This document shows, piece by piece, positions 27,912 to 36,270 of a DNA stretch of 64,000 bases. Under the pieces are notes generated by a model. The model was not told where the DNA came from and searched no databases. It saw nothing but the letters and a program-made list of their open reading frames with translations. Where the stretch lies: the NCBI RefSeq assembly GCF_900104515.1, contig NZ_FNJL01000003.1:186001-250000 (forward strand), in the 5' to 3' direction. Positions within the stretch are counted from its first letter, which is position 1; every line of letters begins with the position of its first letter. The position numbers and the translations under genes are program-made. Source of the stretch: Paracidovorax cattleyae. GTDB lineage: Bacteria > Pseudomonadota > Gammaproteobacteria > Burkholderiales > Burkholderiaceae_C.

Positions 27912-29031
27912 TGAAGTCGGCCAGCAAGTCCGCCATCTGCTCGAGACCGCGCTCGAGCTCCTGGAACGACACTCCGCCGGCGCCAAGCCGTATATGCTGC
28001 GGACAAGCATAGGCCGAGCCCGACATGACGAACGTGTTGTACGGTGGCGCAAGAAGCTTCGCAGCGAAGGCGTCTGCCGACATCGGCAGATCGAGGTACG
28101 CCAGCCCGAGCAGCCCCGCAGCGGGCCGATGCCAACGGAGCTCGGGTCGGCCCTGCACGAATCGGTCGAGCAACTCGATACGTTGCATGCCAGTGGCGCG
28201 GGAACGTTCGACCGCTGGGGCGAACCGCTCGGGCCGCAGGGCGATATCCGCGATGTGTTCCCCCATCACGTTCATGATCTCGCTCGTGTTCTCCCTCAGG
28301 GCCATGGCTTTCGAGATGAGTAGCCGGTCCCGCGTCACCATCCACCCAGTGCGCAGGCCCTGCAGGCCCAGCAGCTTCGAGACGCTGCCCGTGCTCACGC
28401 CCCGCTCATACAAGGTGGCCATGCGCGGCGTTTCCATTCCCGTCCACTCGAGGCCGCGATAGACCTCGTCGGACACGATGTACGCCCCCACGTGATCGGC
28501 TGCCGCGATGATCCGGTCGAGGGTCTCGCCGCTTTCCACACGGCCCGTGGGATTGTTCGGGTTGCAAAGGAAGATGACCTTGGTCCGGGGTGTCACCAGT
28601 TCTTCGAGCCGCTCGATGTCAAGCGCCCAACCTGCGGCCTCCGATCGTGGAAGGGGCTTCACCACTGCGCCGATCTGCGCAGCGAGAACGAGCGGCTGCT
28701 GCCATCCCGGAACGTCGATGACGAGTTCATCCCCCGGGCCCAGCAATTGGGTGAGAGCAAGATAGTTGGCCTCCTGCGCTCCTGCCGTGATCAGAACGTC
28801 GTCCACGCCGCAGGCGGACCGATAGCCATAGCGGTCGAGGACCTTCTCGCGCAGGCACGGCAGCCCCTGGTAGTCCTGGGCAGACCAGTCGAGCGGCAGG
28901 GAGGGATCGAGGTCGGGCAGGAAATCCTGCAGGGATGGAGAGGGAGACAGGGAGAACGTGACGCACGCTTGCGGCTTGGCGCGGTGCGCCGTGAGCCATT
29001 GCTCCCAGAAACTGTTGGATGGTACGGGCAT
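27754..29031 (-). CDS. Class I/II PLP aminotransferase of the inserted operon
   Basis: A fold-type I PLP enzyme with ITAGAQEANYLALTQLLGPG, LCNPNNPTGRV, SDEVYRGLEW and the Schiff-base lysine in GSVSKLLGLQGLRTGW. The frame is 425 codons, but the last ~50 residues, from NRPPCFHP on (27754-27911), are antisense of the disrupted small-protein gene. The native enzyme probably ended close to the junction at 27912, so this copy has a chimeric tail. It is the last gene of the inserted operon, 26 bp after the SDR. It may transaminate an amino-acid-derived intermediate or act as a lyase or cyclase; substrate unknown. Confidence 0.82.
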   Translation of the reverse strand: MPVPSNSFWEQWLTAHRAKPQACVTFSLSPSPSLQDFLPDLDPSLPLDWSAQDYQGLPCLREKVLDRYGYRSACGVDDVLITAGAQEANYLALTQLLGPGDELVIDVPGWQQPLVLAAQIGAVVKPLPRSEAAGWALDIERLEELVTPRTKVIFLCNPNNPTGRVESGETLDRIIAAADHVGAYIVSDEVYRGLEWTGMETPRMATLYERGVSTGSVSKLLGLQGLRTGWMVTRDRLLISKAMALRENTSEIMNVMGEHIADIALRPERFAPAVERSRATGMQRIELLDRFVQGRPELRWHRPAAGLLGLAYLDLPMSADAFAAKLLAPPYNTFVMSGSAYACPQHIRLGAGGVSFQELERGLEQMADLLADFNRPPCFHPAVPWNQPGTGGRWPGPTGLDARCAAMAMHGELPVDRRNGDCCRP

Positions 29032-29057
29032 GCCGGTGTTGACTTTCGTTTTTTCTT

Positions 29058-29849
29058 TTATGCCATGACGGTCGGGCAGACGCCCAGACCGAGGGATGCG
29101 TCGATGACGGCGCCGCGCAGGATACGGGCCTCGTCCCGACAGAGGTAGAAGCAGAGTTCAGCGATCTCGCGCGGCTCGATGAGCCGGCGTCCCGGAAGGG
29201 AAGCCTCCAGTGCCTTGCGTTGCTCGGGCGAAAGCCCCTGCAGGGTACTGGCCTGGAACATGGGCGTGTCGGTCGCCCCAGGACACACGGTGAAGACGTC
29301 GATTCCTGTGCAGGCGAGCGTGGCGGCGAATTGCCGGCCCAGGAACGCCACGGCGGCCTTGCTCATGCCGTCCGCCGCCCGGAAGCGGGGGAAATGGGTG
29401 ATGCCCCCATCCACCGAACTCATGAACAGTATCTTTCCCCATCCCCGGGCCTGCATGCCCGCCAGGAGATCGTCGGTCAACCACAGCGGCCCCAGCGCAT
29501 TGACCCGAAAAAACGCTTCATCCTGCCCTTTGTATGTCGCGGCGGCGCGCTCCACCGTCTTCGTTCCGACGCCGGCGTTGTGGATCACGATGTCCACGGG
29601 GCCGTCGAGCGACAGCATGAACTGCTCATGGCTGCGGGGATCTCCGACGTCCAGCGCAAGCGCCTGCACCATGCGGTCGCTGAACTGTTCCTTGAGCTCC
29701 TGCGCGCGCCGATGGCTGTCCTCTCCGGGCCGGTAGGTGAACGTCACATGGTCGGAGGCAGCGGAAAAGGTTCGGATCAGTTCGATACCGATCCCCCCGC
29801 AGCCCCCCGTGATGAGGACGCGTCGAGAGTCTTCTCGGCTTGGTGTCAT
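29058..29849 (-). CDS. Short-chain dehydrogenase-like protein lacking the catalytic tyrosine
   Basis: A 263-residue SDR with the cofactor motif ITGGCGGIG (13-21), HNAG at 90-93 and the catalytic-type serine in MSSVDGG (143-149). At the YxxxK position the protein reads DGMSK (160-164): Lys is kept but Tyr is replaced by Asp. The start ATG overlaps the stop of the CefD-like gene (ATGA). It may be a non-canonical reductase, a dehydratase/epimerase-like SDR or a structural subunit. No sign of decay otherwise. Confidence 0.82.
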   Translation of the reverse strand: MTPSREDSRRVLITGGCGGIGIELIRTFSAASDHVTFTYRPGEDSHRRAQELKEQFSDRMVQALALDVGDPRSHEQFMLSLDGPVDIVIHNAGVGTKTVERAAATYKGQDEAFFRVNALGPLWLTDDLLAGMQARGWGKILFMSSVDGGITHFPRFRAADGMSKAAVAFLGRQFAATLACTGIDVFTVCPGATDTPMFQASTLQGLSPEQRKALEASLPGRRLIEPREIAELCFYLCRDEARILRGAVIDASLGLGVCPTVMA

Positions 29850-31126
29850 GGTTTTTTGCTCCCTGTGTTGGCGGTGCCCGTCGCCTCCGCGATCGGCGAT
29901 GGCGAGGCCATGGTGCTTCGCAGCGCAGCAACCAATTGATTGAAATCGTCGGTGGTGTTGTAGATCTGTGCCGAGGCACGGAGCACCCGGCCGCGGTCTG
30001 CCGGCCAGGCCGTCACGGCGACGTCCACGCCATGCAGATCGCAGAGCTGCCGCTGCAGCGAGGCGGCCGCATCGGACCCCGCCGCCTCCAGGGCATCCGG
30101 GAGCTGGTAGGCCACCATGCTGCCGAGCATGGCATCGGGCGCCAGACGCTTGATCGGCAGGCCCGCCATGGCAAGGTGTGATGCTCCCTTCAGGGCAAGG
30201 CGACGGTTCCGGTCCATGAGGGCAGGCATGCCTCCACGCATCAAGCCGTCCAGAAAGCGGATGGCATCGGGAATGCAGAGCAGCGCCGTGGGATCGTTGG
30301 TGCCGAGCCAGTCGAATTCCCAATGGAGGCGCGGCCGGCTGGCATCGGCCATGCCGTAGCCGCGGCTAATCACGGGTGGGTGCAGGTCGGCCTGGCGGTC
30401 CCTACGCACATGGAGAAAGCCCGCGCCCCGGGGACTGCACAGCCATTTGTGGCAGTTCCCCGCGTAGTACGCTGCGCCGATGGCCTGGACATCGAGCGGC
30501 AGCATGCCGGGCGTGTGGGCGCCATCGACGAGCGTATCGATGCCTCGGACGGCCAGCCGCTCGACCAGTGCCTCGATCGGGAACACGATTCCGGTCGGGC
30601 TGGTGACATGGTCCAGCACGGCAAGCCGCGTGAGTGGAGTAGCCCGGCCGACCACCGCGTCCACGACGGCATCCGGGCCCGACACCGGCACTTCGACGGA
30701 CGCGACGACGATGCGTGCGCCCGTCTTGCGCGCCACGAAGTCAAGCAGATTCATGCACGAGAGGTACGCATGATCGGTGGTGAGAATCTCGTCGCCCGGA
30801 GCGAGCGGTATGGACAGCAGTACCGCGCTCAGCGCCGTCGTGACGTTGGGCAGCAGCACCAAGTCCGCCGGATCGGCCGATACAAACTGCGCCAGCGCCT
30901 GCCGCGCCGCATCGAGCAGGCCCTGGAATTCACGAAGGATGAATGCCGATGGCAGGCGCTCCATGCGCTCCCGGAGTTCGGACTGGCGCTCCAGCACCTC
31001 GCGAGGGCAGGCGCCGAGCATTCCATGATTGAGACAGACCACATCGGGATCGAGCAAGAAGCGCTCGCGATGGCCATCCTCACGGACAGGGAGATCCTTC
31101 CGTGGCAAAGGCTTGCTGTCGACCAT
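29846..31126 (-). CDS. Class V PLP enzyme, isopenicillin-N-epimerase (CefD)-like
   Basis: A 426-residue fold-type I PLP protein. The opening VCLNHGMLGACPREVLERQ matches the LNHGxxGACP signature of CefD-like enzymes; VLDHVTSPTGIVFP, VDGAHTPGML (PLP-binding Asp/His) and NCHKWLCSPRGAGFLHV (Schiff-base lysine) follow. Relatives include amino-acid epimerases, cysteine desulfurases and kynureninase-like enzymes. The ATG shares a base with the FAD monooxygenase stop (TGATG). With a tryptophan-dioxygenase-like protein in the operon, a kynureninase-like C-C cleavage or epimerisation is conceivable, but substrate is unknown. Confidence 0.82.
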   Translation of the reverse strand: MVDSKPLPRKDLPVREDGHRERFLLDPDVVCLNHGMLGACPREVLERQSELRERMERLPSAFILREFQGLLDAARQALAQFVSADPADLVLLPNVTTALSAVLLSIPLAPGDEILTTDHAYLSCMNLLDFVARKTGARIVVASVEVPVSGPDAVVDAVVGRATPLTRLAVLDHVTSPTGIVFPIEALVERLAVRGIDTLVDGAHTPGMLPLDVQAIGAAYYAGNCHKWLCSPRGAGFLHVRRDRQADLHPPVISRGYGMADASRPRLHWEFDWLGTNDPTALLCIPDAIRFLDGLMRGGMPALMDRNRRLALKGASHLAMAGLPIKRLAPDAMLGSMVAYQLPDALEAAGSDAAASLQRQLCDLHGVDVAVTAWPADRGRVLRASAQIYNTTDDFNQLVAALRSTMASPSPIAEATGTANTGSKKP

Positions 31127-32640
31127 CACGAAACACCTCCCCAACTCGTCGCTTGCGCAGGCGCGCCCGGACGCCGGGCGACCAGCGCCAGCAGATCGTT
31201 CCTGGAGGGGCCGGCCTGCGGACCGGACGGCCGCTGTGCCAGCGCACGGCGTGCTCGATCGAGCACGTCGGCGCGGGTAAAAACCGCATCGGGCGCGTCC
31301 AGCATTCCGGACCGTCTGGCCAGCGCGTGCCAAACCACGTCGTCGTGCGCTGCAGCGGCCGTGAGCTGCTGCAGCGTGGGGCCATCGCCCGGCCGGGAGT
31401 GGCCGGCAACGCCAGCCCACTGGGCGTTACGCACACGGTCCTGCGCGACGCTGTCCTCGAACCATGGGCGCAGCACGGCTTCGCCGATGGCGTCTGCGCC
31501 CATGGCAAGGCGGTACAGATCGCCCGTACCCTGAGCGCACACCATGTCCGCCACGGCGAAGGCGTGGCGAGCCGCCAGCGACATTCCACGGGTGTAAGTC
31601 GGATTGGTGGCACACACCGCATCCCCGGCACCGATCACGCCCAGTGCCACGGGCCTGCCGTCCACGACGTAGCGACGGTAATGGTTCTCGCATCCGGGCC
31701 ATCGCAGGACTGGAGACAGCGGCACGCATACGCCCGGCTCGAGCCAGGGCGACATGCCCGGGTGCAGCCCCGCGGCGGCCGTGAAGGCCGCTTCGTCGAG
31801 CAGCGCATGCTGCAGCGCATCGCCCTGGGGAACCATCAGCGTGACCGACAGATAGCCATTGTCTGCAGGACAGGCGATGCATCCGCTGGCCGCTCCATAG
31901 CCCCCTGCGGAAAAACCTGCATTGAGACGGATGCCCGGACGGCGTGCCAAGCGGTACCAGCGCGTCAAATAGGCAAGCCCGCAGCTCTCGGCCGCTCCTT
32001 GCGGCCCCGGGGACCCGAGGCCTTCCAGCCATGTCCCGAAATGGGAGGCACGGCCGAGGGCATCGATGGTCAGGTCGGCCCGGACATCGCCATGCGCAGT
32101 CCGAACGCCTTCCACCACGGGTATCCCGTTCGGTGCGCCGATCAGCCCGGTCACTGCGCCGGATGGCCGAACCTGAATGCGCCGCTCGGAAAGTGCCACA
32201 TCCCGCAGGATGCTCTCAAAGAGGGAGCGACGCACCGCAAGGCCGAACAGCTCGGCATCGTCGTGCCGGGGCGTGGCGCCGTCCTGCAGGAGCCGACCGC
32301 CGAAAGGCATCTCGATGGCGCCTGCGGCCAGGAGCGACTCCCAGAGATCCGGGACATGCTCCCGCAGCACCCTGCGACCGAGGGCCGCGCAGGCGTGGGT
32401 ATGGCGTGCCTGGGGCGTACCCTTGCGCCATTCCTCCCCGAACGGCGTGTCCCCGGCCGGCGAATCGTGGTGCGAAACCTCGAGGGCTCCAGCGTCACGG
32501 TCCAGGATGACGACGTCCGCCCCCCTGCGCGCGAAAGCCAGGGCGCTCAAGAGTCCGGCAACGCCCGCGCCCACCACCGCCACCCGCGTGCCTTCCAGCG
32601 GCGATCCGCTAACCGCCTCGGCGTGCGCAGGCCCCCTCAT
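31126..32640 (-). CDS. FAD-dependent monooxygenase/epoxidase-like protein
   Basis: A 504-residue flavoprotein with the FAD motif VAVVGAGVAGLLSALAFARRG at about residues 20-40, PQARHTHACAALGRRVLREH, a typical stretch of the LasC/Lsd18-like epoxidase and UbiH-related group, a DG-like region TIDALGRASHFG, and the second FAD motif GVIGAGDAVCATNPTYTRGMS. The C-terminal 90 residues are an extra helical region. The ATG overlaps the stop of the dioxygenase-like gene by 4 bp. It would hydroxylate or epoxidise the pathway intermediate. Confidence 0.8.
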   Translation of the reverse strand: MRGPAHAEAVSGSPLEGTRVAVVGAGVAGLLSALAFARRGADVVILDRDAGALEVSHHDSPAGDTPFGEEWRKGTPQARHTHACAALGRRVLREHVPDLWESLLAAGAIEMPFGGRLLQDGATPRHDDAELFGLAVRRSLFESILRDVALSERRIQVRPSGAVTGLIGAPNGIPVVEGVRTAHGDVRADLTIDALGRASHFGTWLEGLGSPGPQGAAESCGLAYLTRWYRLARRPGIRLNAGFSAGGYGAASGCIACPADNGYLSVTLMVPQGDALQHALLDEAAFTAAAGLHPGMSPWLEPGVCVPLSPVLRWPGCENHYRRYVVDGRPVALGVIGAGDAVCATNPTYTRGMSLAARHAFAVADMVCAQGTGDLYRLAMGADAIGEAVLRPWFEDSVAQDRVRNAQWAGVAGHSRPGDGPTLQQLTAAAAHDDVVWHALARRSGMLDAPDAVFTRADVLDRARRALAQRPSGPQAGPSRNDLLALVARRPGAPAQATSWGGVS

Positions 32641-33390
32641 GGCGACATCTCCTCCGCGGAGACGCCGTGGTCGGCGAATGCCTCGAGGTCCGGCAGGCCC
32701 GACGGGCGCAGCAGCAGGGACCGGACCGTCCACAGGTCGGAAAACACGCGATAGCGCAACGCAGTCTGGTCCAGATAGTCCACCCCCGAGGAGCCTCCCG
32801 TACCGGGACGCCTGCCGATCATCCGCTCGACCATCCGCGCGTGGCGCTGCCGCCAGACGAGCATGGCCTGCTCCACTTCGATGGTGCTTTCGAGCAGCTG
32901 CCATGCCCACATGCAGTGCGGCAACTGCTCCCGGTAGCTCTCGATGAAGACCATGGCTGCCCGTGCGGAGCGCCGCTCCCGCCGGGTGAGCGCACTGGCC
33001 AGCGGGTCATCCTCCGCCAGCAGGAAAGCCTCTGTCTGGGCGCATTCCGACGCGAACTTGCTCTTCAGCCGCTCCTCCAGGGCCGGAGCCCTGTCGATCG
33101 CTGCCTGCAATCTGCGCCGGCTCTCGTTGCGCCACTTCTCCATATAGGCGTGGAGAAACCGGTCCGCCGCGCCAGGCCCGGCCGCACCGTCAAACGGCAT
33201 ACCCGCCAGCCACCCTTGCAAACAATGCCTGACGCTGAGGATGATCTTGAACCAGAGTTCGTGAACCTGATGAACGACAATAAAAAAATATCTCGTCATT
33301 GGCCAGACCTTCATCCCTTTCGTCAAGGCCACCCTGCAATGCGAGCAATTCCTCAACCTTGATGTAATCCCAATAATTGACTTGCACCAT
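32637..33390 (-). pseudogene. Tryptophan 2,3-dioxygenase-family protein, frameshifted in a T7 run
   Basis: Joined across two frames this is a ~250-residue tryptophan 2,3-dioxygenase homologue. The N-terminal part (VNYWDYIKVEELLALQGGL, then LANDEIFF) is in one frame from ATG 33390. From IVVHQVHELWFKIIL onward it is in another. The switch lies at seven consecutive T on the minus strand near 33290; six would restore the frame. The distal-side histidine (VHQVHELW) and the heme-ligand region RQRHARMVERMIG followed by TGGSSGVDYLDQT are intact. It may be a recent pseudogene, a sequencing error, or a gene expressed through slippage on the homopolymer. Heme-dependent oxygenation of tryptophan or an indole is the family activity. 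Confidence 0.8.
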
Positions 33391-33437
33391 GGATTCTCCA
33401 ATACAAGCAGCCGTTGATTGATCCAGCAAGAAGTCGG

Positions 33438-33971
33438 TTATCGCGCCTCAACGCGGGCAGGTGTATTTGCTTCCTGGAGCTCTTTCTTCATTTCGATCCA
33501 CTTGGCTAGATTGGCTGGTGCCGCTTCCTCCCACTGCTGCCAGGCCGCCGTCTGGGGCACCTCCGGCTTGACGAGCAGTTCCATGCGGTGGCCGCTGGGA
33601 TCGTTGAAGTACCACGAACGCGCCAGTTCCCCATGGACCACCGGCCCCTCAACCTGCACGCCGAGAGCGCGGAGCCGTGCGCTGATCTCTTCCGCCCGGG
33701 CTTCGTCGCGCACCTCGAGCGCCAGGTGTTGCGCCCAGTCCCGCTCCACGGGGACCACGGGATCCGAGCTTCCGAGCACCTCGAAAAAGCAGATATAGCT
33801 GCCATCCTCCATCTCGAAGAAAACATTGTTGTTTCTTGCCTTGAGACCTGTGGATGGCACGTGATCGATGAGCGAGGCGGCGAATTTCATTCCGAGCCCC
33901 CGGGTATAGAAATCGACCGTCTCCCCCGCGTCCCTGCAGCGGTATGCGGCATGGTGAAGTTTTTTCAGCAT
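33438..33971 (-). CDS. VOC (glyoxalase/extradiol dioxygenase) superfamily protein
   Basis: A 177-residue vicinal-oxygen-chelate protein, first gene of the inserted operon. Two beta-alpha-beta-beta-beta modules are visible: LHHAAYRCRDAGETVDFYTR carries the first metal histidine (HHAAY), HLALEVRDEARA the second, and HRMELLVKPE the glutamate. A single-chain extradiol dioxygenase, glyoxalase or resistance-type role is possible. ATG 33971 is chosen at the domain start; the longer frame runs into the IS30 end. It is followed after 47 bp by the dioxygenase-like gene. Confidence 0.83.
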   Translation of the reverse strand: MLKKLHHAAYRCRDAGETVDFYTRGLGMKFAASLIDHVPSTGLKARNNNVFFEMEDGSYICFFEVLGSSDPVVPVERDWAQHLALEVRDEARAEEISARLRALGVQVEGPVVHGELARSWYFNDPSGHRMELLVKPEVPQTAAWQQWEEAAPANLAKWIEMKKELQEANTPARVEAR

Positions 33972-34042
33972 GGTTTTTTCCGAATTGTGTAGATCAGACA
34001 CATCAAAAATCACTCGCATGCGCTCATAATGATTAAAATCCA

Positions 34043-35140
34043 GCGGTCTCAAACCTGAAGTGCAGCACCTCGATTGAGATGGATTTCCCGTCTCAGTAAA
34101 TGGTGGCGTCCTGCTGCTGCGCAATGGCTTGCATGCACTGCTGAAACGCTTGATAGAAAGATCGCCATCCCAGGGTCTCGCGAGGGCGGTTGTTCATGAG
34201 GTCGGCAATCGAATCGAACGCAGCCTGATCGTGGATGCCCAAGTCGGCCCCCTTGGGCAGGAACTGGCGCAGCAGCGCGTTGGTGTTCTCGCAGCTGCCG
34301 CGCTGCCATGGGCTGTGTGGATCGCAGAAGTACACGCGCACGCCCGTGGCCTGCGCGAGTTCGCGATGGCGGGCCATCTCCTTGCCCTGATCGTAGGTGA
34401 GCGCCTGGCGCAGGGGCCGGGCCATCTGGTTGAGCTTGGCCGTGAAGGCCGCCAGGGCCGATCCTGCGGTGGCATCGGGCATGCGGCACAGCAGCACCAG
34501 ACGCGTGCTGCGCTCGACCAGTACGGCGCCCTTGATGAGGTCGCCCTCCCAGTGCCCGGGCATGAGCCGGTCGTCGGCCTGGGGGGTACATGAATGCTGA
34601 CCATGTCGGGGATCTGTCCGCGCCGGTCCTGGCCGGCGGAGCGGGGGCGGCGCCCGCTGCGGCCCTGGCGCAGCAAGGCGAGCAACTGCTTCTTCAGCTC
34701 CCCGCGGGGATAGGCGTAGATGGCGTTGTAGATCGTTTCGTGGGACACGCTCTGGCGTGGGTCATCGGGATGCATGCGCTGCAGTGTGCGGGCGATCTGC
34801 TGGGGAGACCAGCGCCAGAGCAGAAGATCGCAGACCGTGCGCCAGAGGCGGCCGTGCGGATGCACCTTGGGGGCAGAACGCACTGCGTCGCGGCGGGCCT
34901 GGCAGGCTGCCTGGGCGGACCGCAAGGCATCGCCATCGCGAGGGGTGCTGTTGCGTTCCAAGTCCCGGCACACGGTGCTGGGGCTGCGCCCGAGCAGACG
35001 AGCGATGGATCGCCTGCCCCATCCTTGCTGGACCAGCGAGGCCAGTGTGAGGCGTTCTTCGGGCTGCAAGTGCGTGTATCGCGAAGTCATCTGTGCAAGT
35101 TCCCTGAGGTTCGGATGTTGCACTTCAGGTTTGAGACCGC
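34043..35140 (-). mobile_element. IS30-family insertion sequence, 1098 bp
   Basis: Bounded by perfect 22-bp inverted repeats: the left begins GCGGTCTCAAACCTGAAG (34043-34064) and its complement is at 35119-35140. The element sits just upstream of the VOC gene, so it separates the inserted operon from its original upstream region. No target duplication is evident in the flanks (cca / ctc). Confidence 0.85.
34093..35090 (-). pseudogene. IS30-family transposase, frameshifted
   Basis: The N-terminal 170 residues (helix-turn-helix SIARLLGRSPSTVCRDLERN, then SPQQIARTLQRMHPDDPRQS and SHETIYNAIYA) are in one frame from ATG 35090. The DDE catalytic part (ADDRLMPGHWEGDLIKG, then ALTYDQGKEMARH and YFCDPHSPWQRGSCENTNAL) is in another. 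The shift is in a run of C near 34580-34590. As drawn the element cannot make full-length transposase, unless the change is a sequencing error. Confidence 0.85.
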
Positions 35141-35499
35141 CTCACCAAGGCATGCGCATTACGGCCCGAATTATCCACTTCAGCCAGAGTTCGACAGGAG
35201 AAAAGATAGTTATGCATCGCTGCATAAATAATGCGGTGCGGCAATGCAGCCTTTTGCGGGATTGGCGCACGCATGGTCTGGCAACGCGGGCATCGGGCCC
35301 GATCGGCGGCCCATGACCCCTCAGGTTGCGCCACCTGTGCCCGCAGAGGGCTTGGTCCGGGGCGCTGCGCGCCGCCCGAACCAGCGACGGCGGCCTGCAT
35401 GCCGCGCTCGGCGAGATTCCGACACGGCGGCAGAGGTGCGGTTACAGGCGACGTCTCGGGCGCCTTGGCACCTTCAGCGCCGAAGACCGATTTCCAGGA
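35141..35499. other. Non-coding segment with an 18-bp palindrome, possible original promoter region
   Basis: About 360 bp without a convincing gene between the IS30 and IS3 remnants. It contains the palindrome TTATGCA-TCGC-TGCATAA (35210-35227) in an A/T-rich setting, a plausible operator for the inserted operon before IS30 separated them. Nothing else recognisable. Confidence 0.4.
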
Positions 35500-35908
35500 A
35501 GGACTGCTTCCAGGTCGGCCTGGTTCGTGTTCATGGGTTCGAGAAGACGGAATGAACGTCTTGTCGCTCCTGGCGGCGAACCAGGCCGTAGCCTTTGCCA
35601 GGATGTCGCGCTCCATCTGCACTTGCCGCAACTGTCGGCGCAGCCTTGCCAGTTCCTCGCGTTCGCTGCCTGTGAGCGCGCCCGCCGCCGCCTGGCCCCG
35701 CGACGCTTGACCGCCAGCGGCACCGACCCAGTTGGCGATGGTTTGCGCGGTCACCCGAACTCGCGCGCCAGCTCTGCTGGCGTCCTGCCCGATCGCACCA
35801 GCTCCACCATCTGCTCTCGGAACTCCGCCGGATACGGCGGCCTTGTCCTGCCCATTTCAAACTCCTTGCTCTACAGCGCAAGGTGTCCATCAAACCGGGG
35901 CAACTTCA
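35500..35908 (-). mobile_element. IS3-family end with frameshifted orfA and the start of orfB
   Basis: The element end is at 35908 (minus strand TGAAGTTGCCCCGG...). OrfA starts at ATG 35855: RPPYPAEFREQMVELVRSGR in one frame, then, after loss of one base near 35755, TAQTIANWVGAAGGQ and the leucine-zipper-like REELARLRRQLRQVQMERDI in another. OrfB starts MNTNQADL at 35534 and is cut off after about eight codons. Only one terminus of the element survives, abutting the right border of the 8-kb insertion. Confidence 0.75.
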
Positions 35909-35910
35909 GT

Positions 35911-36067
35911 GGTCGATCTCTGGCTGAGCGGCGATATCGAATGGCAACTCGATCCGCCGGTACAAGCCAAAAAGGTCTATGTGGGCAGGGATGTCATCTT
36001 CAAAGACATTCCACCGGAATGCACAGGGGCCGCCCAGACTCCCGGTTGCCCCAACACCAAGCCCTGA
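35911..36067 (+). pseudogene. Small membrane-anchored protein, paralogue 4, C-terminal half
   Basis: In frame the segment reads VDLWLSGDIEWQLDPPVQAK, VYVGRDVIFKDIPPECTGAA and ends PGCPNTKP, matching the C-terminal 50 residues of paralogues 1-3. Its partner half ends at 27911. The stop at 36065-36067 lies only 3 bp from the displaced rng stop codon (36071-36073), showing that this gene and rng were convergent neighbours before the insertions. Confidence 0.85.
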
Positions 36068-36070
36068 CCC

Positions 36071-36091
36071 TCACAACAGCACGATGTCGTA
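36071..36091 (-). other. Displaced native 3' end of rng (attachment site, left)
   Basis: On the minus strand the sequence reads TACGACATCGT then GCTGTTGTGA, encoding YDIVLL-stop, the same C-terminus as the intact RNase G gene at 55680. The 11-bp core (36081-36091) is identical to 55690-55700; the flanks differ. This is the expected result of integration of an element into the end of rng. Confidence 0.75.
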
Positions 36092-36270
36092 TCGTTCTGC
36101 TTGTAAAATTTCTATCCTATAAATCAATAACTTAGCTGCACTTCTTTTTTCGTGAATTGCCTACCCACCCAGCTAGTCACCCATCCTCGATGAGACGCTA
36201 TGGACCTGCAAGGTGCACGTCAGCAACTAGCTGCATCTCGATTCTCGTCCAAGTTTTGGTGGCGTCTAGC

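Larger units (their letters stand above)
27912..35910. mobile_element. 8-kb insertion splitting small-protein paralogue 4
   Basis: The two halves of one gene flank this segment, and both borders carry the heptamer GGTCGAT (27905-27911 and 35911-35917), either a target duplication or the native sequence at a recombination joint. The segment starts TGAAGT and ends with ACTTCA plus two bases, a 6-bp inverted match. It holds a six-gene minus-strand operon for an unknown small molecule, an IS30-family element and the end of an IS3-family element at its right border. How it moved is not evident; no integrase is present. Confidence 0.7.
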
